DNA of 9,733 bases from Prevotella sp. (lineage in GTDB: Bacteria > Bacteroidota > Bacteroidia > Bacteroidales > Bacteroidaceae). Location: assembly GCA_017442765.1 (NCBI GenBank), contig JAFRZC010000154.1, positions 1 to 9,733 of the forward strand, given 5' to 3'. The position numbers and the translations under genes were made by a program. The notes under the pieces are model-generated. The model was given only the letters and a program-made list of their open reading frames with translations, did not search any database and was not told the origin of the DNA. Below are positions 6,832 through 9,733 of the stretch, piece after piece (position 1 is the stretch's first letter; the number at the start of each line of letters is the position of its first letter).

Positions 6832-6858
6832 ATGAATTATGCACTATGCATGATTCAT
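6832..6858. repeat. AT-rich inverted repeat between tRNA and ADP-ribosylglycohydrolase gene
   Basis: ATGAATTATGCA and TGCATGATTCAT form 12-bp arms with one mismatch around CTA. It lies 7 nt from the tRNA 3' end (minus strand). There is no T-tract, so it is more likely an RNA processing or repeat element than a terminator. Confidence 0.65.
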
Positions 6859-6865
6859 CATCGAG

Positions 6866-6937
6866 TACCCCGACCGAGAATCGAACTCGGAACTAAGCTT
6901 TAGGAGAGCCTTGTTATATCCATTTAACTATCAGGGC
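6866..6937 (-). tRNA. tRNA-Arg (anticodon CCT)
   Basis: 72 nt folding as a complete cloverleaf on the minus strand: acceptor GCCCTGA/TCGGGGT (with G-U pairs at 1-72 and 5-68), D stem GTTA/TAAC, anticodon stem AGGCT/AGCTT with loop CTCCTAA (anticodon CCT, reading AGG), T arm CCGAG-TTCGATT-CTCGG, and discriminator A. The 3' CCA is not encoded, as the next bases are CTC. It is preceded by its own promoter and followed in the same direction by the ADP-ribosylglycohydrolase gene. Confidence 0.95.
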
Positions 6938-6953
6938 ATTACCACCGGCGACA

Positions 6954-6969
6954 GGCTGCGGCCGCAGCC
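6954..6969. repeat. GC-rich perfect palindrome in the tRNA leader
   Basis: GGCTGCGGCCGCAGCC is a perfect 16-bp palindrome located 17 nt upstream of the mature tRNA 5' end and downstream of its promoter. It sits in a GC-rich leader (about 6941-6980) that contrasts with the AT-rich DNA beyond it. It may be a structure relevant to 5' processing, or a short repeat. Confidence 0.7.
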
Positions 6970-6990
6970 CCGCACCGCGTTTTCCAACCG

Positions 6991-7021
6991 CAAAGGTAAG
7001 CATAAAAACAGAAGAATGCAA
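6991..7021 (-). promoter_or_regulatory. Proximal promoter of tRNA-Arg
   Basis: On the minus strand, TTG (7021-7019) is followed after 20 nt by TACCTTTG (6998-6991), fitting the Bacteroidetes consensus. Transcription would start near 6985, giving a leader of about 48 nt before the tRNA. Confidence 0.75.
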
Positions 7022-7050
7022 GAGAAACCGTAAGTTTTTTTGCCATTGGG

Positions 7051-7080
7051 CAAACTTATAGTGTAAAAGAGTCTTAACAA
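7051..7080 (-). promoter_or_regulatory. Possible distal promoter upstream of tRNA-Arg
   Basis: On the minus strand, TTG (7080-7078) is followed after 19 nt by TAAGTTTG (7058-7051). It is a second full consensus match, pointing the same way as the proximal promoter 60 bp downstream. Its TTG lies inside the direct repeat at 7061-7091. Confidence 0.5.
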
Positions 7081-7091
7081 ATCATAAAACC
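7061..7091. repeat. Direct repeat, left copy
   Basis: Begins GTGTAAAAG, continues TTAACAAATCATAAA and ends ACC. It matches the copy at 7391-7418 apart from a 2-bp and a 1-bp gap and a few substitutions. The two copies bracket the block of palindromes. Confidence 0.6.
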
Positions 7092-7218
7092 GGCGGATGG
7101 GGGAACGACTGGAAACGGGCGGTTTTTGCGACTTCAGCGTTAAAGTTTGTAATTCGGGCGAAAAATCGGCTGTTTTTCTTGTTTTTCGCAACTCGCTGAT
7201 TATAAGGCCATAAGGAAT

Positions 7219-7247
7219 ATAAGACCCATAAGACCTTATAAGACCTG
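7219..7247. repeat. ATAAGACC tandem repeat
   Basis: Three consecutive units, ATAAGACCC, ATAAGACCTT and ATAAGACCTG, with related CATAAGG and TATAAGG just upstream (7200-7215). It lies immediately before the 40-bp hairpin. Confidence 0.7.
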
Positions 7248-7250
7248 TTG

Positions 7251-7290
7251 CGAAACATATATCTCTCAATGTTGAGAGATATATGTTTCG
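7251..7290. repeat. Perfect 40-bp hairpin (19-bp arms)
   Basis: Arms CGAAACATATATCTCTCAA and its exact reverse complement are separated only by TG. The outer 12-mer CGAAACATATAT is found again at 7340-7351. Neither strand has a T-run after the stem, so a factor-independent terminator is unlikely. Confidence 0.92.
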
Positions 7291-7306
7291 GGTGGTGAAA
7301 GACCGT

Positions 7307-7345
7307 GTTTCGCCGTCCGAAAGACCAACTTTCGGGAGGCGAAAC
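7307..7345. repeat. Imperfect hairpin overlapping the third palindrome
   Basis: GTTTCGCCGTCCGAAAG pairs with CTTTCGGGAGGCGAAAC across an ACCAA loop, with two adjacent mismatches in 17 positions. Its right arm runs into the 14-bp palindrome AAACATATATGTTT (7342-7355). Confidence 0.8.
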
Positions 7346-7348
7346 ATA

Positions 7349-7356
7349 TATGTTTG
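7349..7356 (+). promoter_or_regulatory. Candidate upstream -7 box for the receptor gene
   Basis: TATGTTTG on the plus strand fits TAnnTTTG, at the right edge of the palindrome cluster. No TTG lies at the proper distance upstream. If used, it would give a leader of about 190 nt. Confidence 0.25.
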
Positions 7357-7390
7357 GGAAAAGAAGAGAGACGAAAGATGAGGAATGAGG

Positions 7391-7418
7391 GTGCAAAAGT
7401 GTTAACAATTCATAAACC
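7391..7418. repeat. Direct repeat, right copy
   Basis: Partner of 7061-7091: GTGCAAAAG, then TTAACAATTCATAAACC. The bases after it (GTGCACTTTT) can pair with its own AAAAGTG segment, so this copy can also form a hairpin. Confidence 0.6.
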
Positions 7419-7534
7419 GTGCACTTTTCAGCCGCTTTCCCGCTGCCCGCGAAATGTTAAAATAAAATTTCAAAATTAAAGTTATTTAACCCTAAAAGAC
7501 CCGCGACATTAAACGATGTCCGCTCAAAAACGTC

Positions 7535-7542
7535 TAACTTTG
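7535..7542 (+). promoter_or_regulatory. -7 box immediately before the receptor start codon
   Basis: TAACTTTG matches TAnnTTTG and ends 5 nt before the ATG at 7548. Transcription would start at or within a few bases of the ATG, giving an almost leaderless mRNA. No TTG lies 19-21 nt upstream, so the match is partial. Confidence 0.45.
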
Positions 7543-7547
7543 CAGTT

Positions 7548-9733
7548 ATGAACCGGTTTATGATTTTTACGATGCTGCTGTTTGTGTCTATCGCGGCATC
7601 GGCTCAAGGTATTGTCAGGGGAAAAGTAATCGACAAGCAGAGCGACGAGCCGCTCTCGTTTGTCAACGTGAAAATTACGCCGCAGGGCTCCACCACCGTG
7701 GCCGGCGGCGGCATGACCGACATGGAGGGCGACTTCACCGTTCAGGGTCTGAGGAACGGCCGCTACACGCTCACGCTGACCTATGTGGGCTACAAGGACG
7801 TGACGCGCGATTTTGAGATCAGCGCCACCCGCCAGCAGGAGCATTTCAACCGCCTCTACATGACTGAGGACGCGAAGATGCTGAAGGAAGTAGAAGTGGT
7901 GGGCCAGCGCTCGACCATGAAGCTCGAGGTGGACCGCAAGTCGTTCGACGTGTCGTCGCTCATCACCAACGCGGGACAGGCCGCCTCCGACGTGCTGGAG
8001 AACATTCCCTCGGTCGAGGTCGATAACGAAGGCAACGTCTCGCTGCGCGGCAACACCAGCGTGGAGATATGGATCAACGGCAAGGCCAGCGGACTGACCA
8101 GCGACAACCGCGCGCAGATACTCCAGCAGCTGCCCGCCGAGAGCATCGAGCGCATAGAGGTCATCGACAACCCATCGGCCAAGTTCTCCGCCGAAGGCTC
8201 GGCAGGCATCATCAACATCGTGCTCAGGAAAGACCGCAAGGCCGGCTACTACGGCTCGCTGCAGGCCGGAGGCTCCACGCGTGGCGGCGCGAACACGAGC
8301 TTCAACATCAACTACTCGTCGCCGAAGCTCGACACCTACTTCAACATCGGCTACCGCCACCGTGCCAACAGGGGACACTCGGAAAGCCAGCAGGAATATT
8401 TCGGCACAAACACCTACCAAAACTATGCCAGCCACAGCAAGAACCAGGGCAACAACCTCTTCACCCGCGCCGGACTGACCTGGCACGTCACCGACAAGGA
8501 CGACCTGGGCTTCTCGGGCATGGCCATGTTCGGCGGCGGACGAAACACCTCGCTCACGCCCTACCACTACGGCACGCTCGGCGCTGCACACGACAACTAC
8601 ATGATGATGCGCTCCACACGCTCGTCAGACAGGATGCAGATGCTCTACGGCGAGCTCACCTACCGCCACTCGTTCTCCGAAAAACACTTCATCGACTTCA
8701 CCCTCGACGCCAACAAGTGGAAGATGGACAACGACAACTACTACCAAGACTCCACCGAATACTATAACCCCGTCGCCCCGACCGAGTACAGCTACCAGTA
8801 CCGCCCCATGTTCATGAACAACCGACGGTGGGAGGCCAAGCTCGAATATGAGAACCAAATCACGAAGGAACTGAAAATAGAGGCCGGATACCAGGCCAAC
8901 TTCTCGCACGAGAACACCCCGCAGGAGTCGTGGGCAGACAACACCAGCTGGGACGGCCGCAACGCACAGGAGGACAGGCTCTTCTTCAACCGCTTCATCT
9001 ACGACATGGACCTCCATGCCGTCTATACCACGCTCACCTATAACATCGGGAAATTCGGCATCATGGGCGGACTGCGCGGAGAATACTGGAAGGTGAACAC
9101 AAAGAGCTACACATGGGAGCAGGAGCACGACCCGTCACTCCGCGAAAAACCCTTCAAGAAAGACTACTTCGAGCTGTTCCCCTCGCTCTTCATGTCGTAC
9201 CAGCTCACGAAAAACGACCAGCTGCAACTGAACTACACCCGACGGCTGCGCCGACCCTGGGGCGGACAGCTCAACTCGTTCCGCGACACGCGCGACGCCA
9301 CAATGGTGTCGTTCGGCAACCCCGAGCTCACGCCCGAGTTCAGCCACTCGTTCTCGCTCAACTACCTGCGCACGTGGGACATGCACTCCGTGCTCCTCTC
9401 GGCCTACTACCGCCCCACCACCGACGTCATGCAGCGCATCAGCTGGCAGAACCCCGACGACGGCATCATGTACTCCACCAACAAAAACGTGGCACGCAGC
9501 ACCAGCTCGGGCGTGGAGGTCACAGTGAAAAACAAGATAGGCCGGCGGCTCGACCTCACCACCAATGCCAACGCCTACTACTATAAGCTCAACGGCTTCA
9601 GCTACGACATCGACGGACAGACCGTCACGGGCGAGGCCAACCACAACTTCACGTGGAACGCCCGCATGACCGCCTCCGTCATCCTGCCCTACGACATCAG
9701 CCTGCAGACCACCGGACGCTACAACGCCCGGCA
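7548..9733 (+). CDS. TonB-dependent-receptor-like outer-membrane beta-barrel protein, 3' end outside window
   Basis: An open frame from ATG 7548 continues to the window edge (728 codons plus 2 nt). MNRFMIFTMLLFVSIAASA then Gln20 is a signal peptide. Residues about 22-105 form a carboxypeptidase-regulatory-like beta-sandwich (GKVIDKQSDEPLSFVNV, then DMEGDFTVQGL and YTLTLTYVGY). Residues about 125-228 form a plug-like domain, with VSLRGN (164-169), IERIEVIDNPSAKFSAEGSAG (200-220) and INIVL (222-226). The rest is a long run of alternating aromatic and polar beta strands of the outer-membrane barrel family type seen in Bacteroidetes (OMP_b-brl_3-like). It probably imports or binds a substrate at the outer membrane, powered by TonB; the substrate cannot be told. 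No SusD-like partner is visible within the window, but the downstream side is not included. ATGs at 7560 and 7572 are alternative starts, but using them would lose the Arg of the signal peptide. Confidence 0.92.
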   Translation, partial: MNRFMIFTMLLFVSIAASAQGIVRGKVIDKQSDEPLSFVNVKITPQGSTTVAGGGMTDMEGDFTVQGLRNGRYTLTLTYVGYKDVTRDFEISATRQQEHFNRLYMTEDAKMLKEVEVVGQRSTMKLEVDRKSFDVSSLITNAGQAASDVLENIPSVEVDNEGNVSLRGNTSVEIWINGKASGLTSDNRAQILQQLPAESIERIEVIDNPSAKFSAEGSAGIINIVLRKDRKAGYYGSLQAGGSTRGGANTSFNINYSSPKLDTYFNIGYRHRANRGHSESQQEYFGTNTYQNYASHSKNQGNNLFTRAGLTWHVTDKDDLGFSGMAMFGGGRNTSLTPYHYGTLGAAHDNYMMMRSTRSSDRMQMLYGELTYRHSFSEKHFIDFTLDANKWKMDNDNYYQDSTEYYNPVAPTEYSYQYRPMFMNNRRWEAKLEYENQITKELKIEAGYQANFSHENTPQESWADNTSWDGRNAQEDRLFFNRFIYDMDLHAVYTTLTYNIGKFGIMGGLRGEYWKVNTKSYTWEQEHDPSLREKPFKKDYFELFPSLFMSYQLTKNDQLQLNYTRRLRRPWGGQLNSFRDTRDATMVSFGNPELTPEFSHSFSLNYLRTWDMHSVLLSAYYRPTTDVMQRISWQNPDDGIMYSTNKNVARSTSSGVEVTVKNKIGRRLDLTTNANAYYYKLNGFSYDIDGQTVTGEANHNFTWNARMTASVILPYDISLQTTGRYNAR

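Larger units (their letters stand above)
6938..7547. other. 610-bp divergent, repeat-rich intergenic region
   Basis: Lies between the minus-strand tRNA and the plus-strand outer-membrane protein gene. Besides the promoters and repeats listed separately it holds an inverted pair GCGAAAAA/TTTTTCGC (7158-7165 and 7182-7189) and an AT-rich stretch (about 7455-7495) before the receptor gene. ORFs of 108-138 codons on the minus strand here pass through the palindromes and show no recognisable protein features, so I see no gene. Confidence 0.7.

Noticed and set aside
7251..7290. Factor-independent terminator
   Set aside because: The stem is AT-rich with a 2-nt loop and no T-run follows on either strand; it also lies upstream, not downstream, of the genes on both sides.
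7279..7351. Possible invertible promoter segment between 12-bp inverted copies of CGAAACATATAT
   Set aside because: The enclosed segment is only 49 bp and no recombinase gene is in the window; not excluded, but unsupported.
7251..7355. Possible CRISPR array
   Set aside because: Repeats are palindromes of unequal length with overlapping rather than uniform spacers, and no cas gene is present.
6931..7408. Minus-strand ORFs of 138 and 108 codons in the intergenic region
   Set aside because: They run through hairpins, a tRNA promoter and the tRNA edge, and show no recognisable protein features.
7524..8591. 355-codon minus-strand ORF opposite the receptor gene
   Set aside because: Val/Ala/Arg-rich translation typical of antisense frames of GC-rich genes; the plus-strand frame has a signal peptide and domain motifs.
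9135..9644. 169-codon minus-strand ORF opposite the receptor gene
   Set aside because: Same type of antisense shadow, with no motif.

Overview
The window looks like a piece of a Prevotella-type Bacteroidales chromosome. Several signs agree. There are -7 boxes of the Bacteroidetes form TAnnTTTG with TTG 19-20 nt upstream, and no clear Shine-Dalgarno sequences. The two exported proteins at the window edges both have signal peptides ending Ala-Ser-Ala followed by Gln. The gene content (type II glutaminyl cyclase, outer-membrane barrel receptor with a carboxypeptidase-regulatory-like domain, YYLYN-module surface protein) fits too. Species was not determined.

Layout. Positions 1-2784 (minus) hold the first 928 codons of a large exported protein built from two diverged copies of a ~340-350-residue unit; its 3' end lies outside the window. 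It has its own promoter in the 195-bp gap before the next gene. Positions 6806 down to 2980 (minus) hold three closely spaced genes: an ADP-ribosylglycohydrolase-family protein, a fusion of a class I glutamine-amidotransferase-like gamma-glutamyl hydrolase (C26) with an M19 dipeptidase, and an M28-fold glutaminyl-peptide cyclotransferase. The gaps are 40 and 52 bp and both are filled by repeats. Just upstream on the same strand is a tRNA-Arg(CCT) with two promoter-like sequences. No promoter is visible between the tRNA and the ADP-ribosylglycohydrolase gene, so all four could share a transcript. Positions 6938-7547 are a 610-bp divergent intergenic region packed with inverted and direct repeats. 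From 7548 to the end (plus) runs an outer-membrane TonB-dependent-receptor-like protein, cut off by the window edge after 728 codons.

Functional links. The cyclotransferase turns N-terminal Gln into pyroglutamate on exported proteins, and both exported proteins here are predicted to begin with Gln after signal peptidase I cleavage. The C26-M19 fusion puts gamma-glutamyl bond hydrolysis and dipeptide hydrolysis on one cytoplasmic polypeptide, which suggests stepwise breakdown of gamma-glutamyl peptides.

The most unusual feature is short palindromic repeat DNA inside protein-coding sequence. The cyclotransferase gene carries two identical 28-bp palindromic repeats and one degenerate copy, all read in the same frame, plus a simple TCATCCC-type repeat that also occurs inside the dipeptidase half of the fusion gene. 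This recalls the Rickettsia palindromic elements that sit in frame within genes. No mobile-element genes, CRISPR array or rRNA were found. Many long ORFs on opposite strands are GC-driven shadows and are left out.
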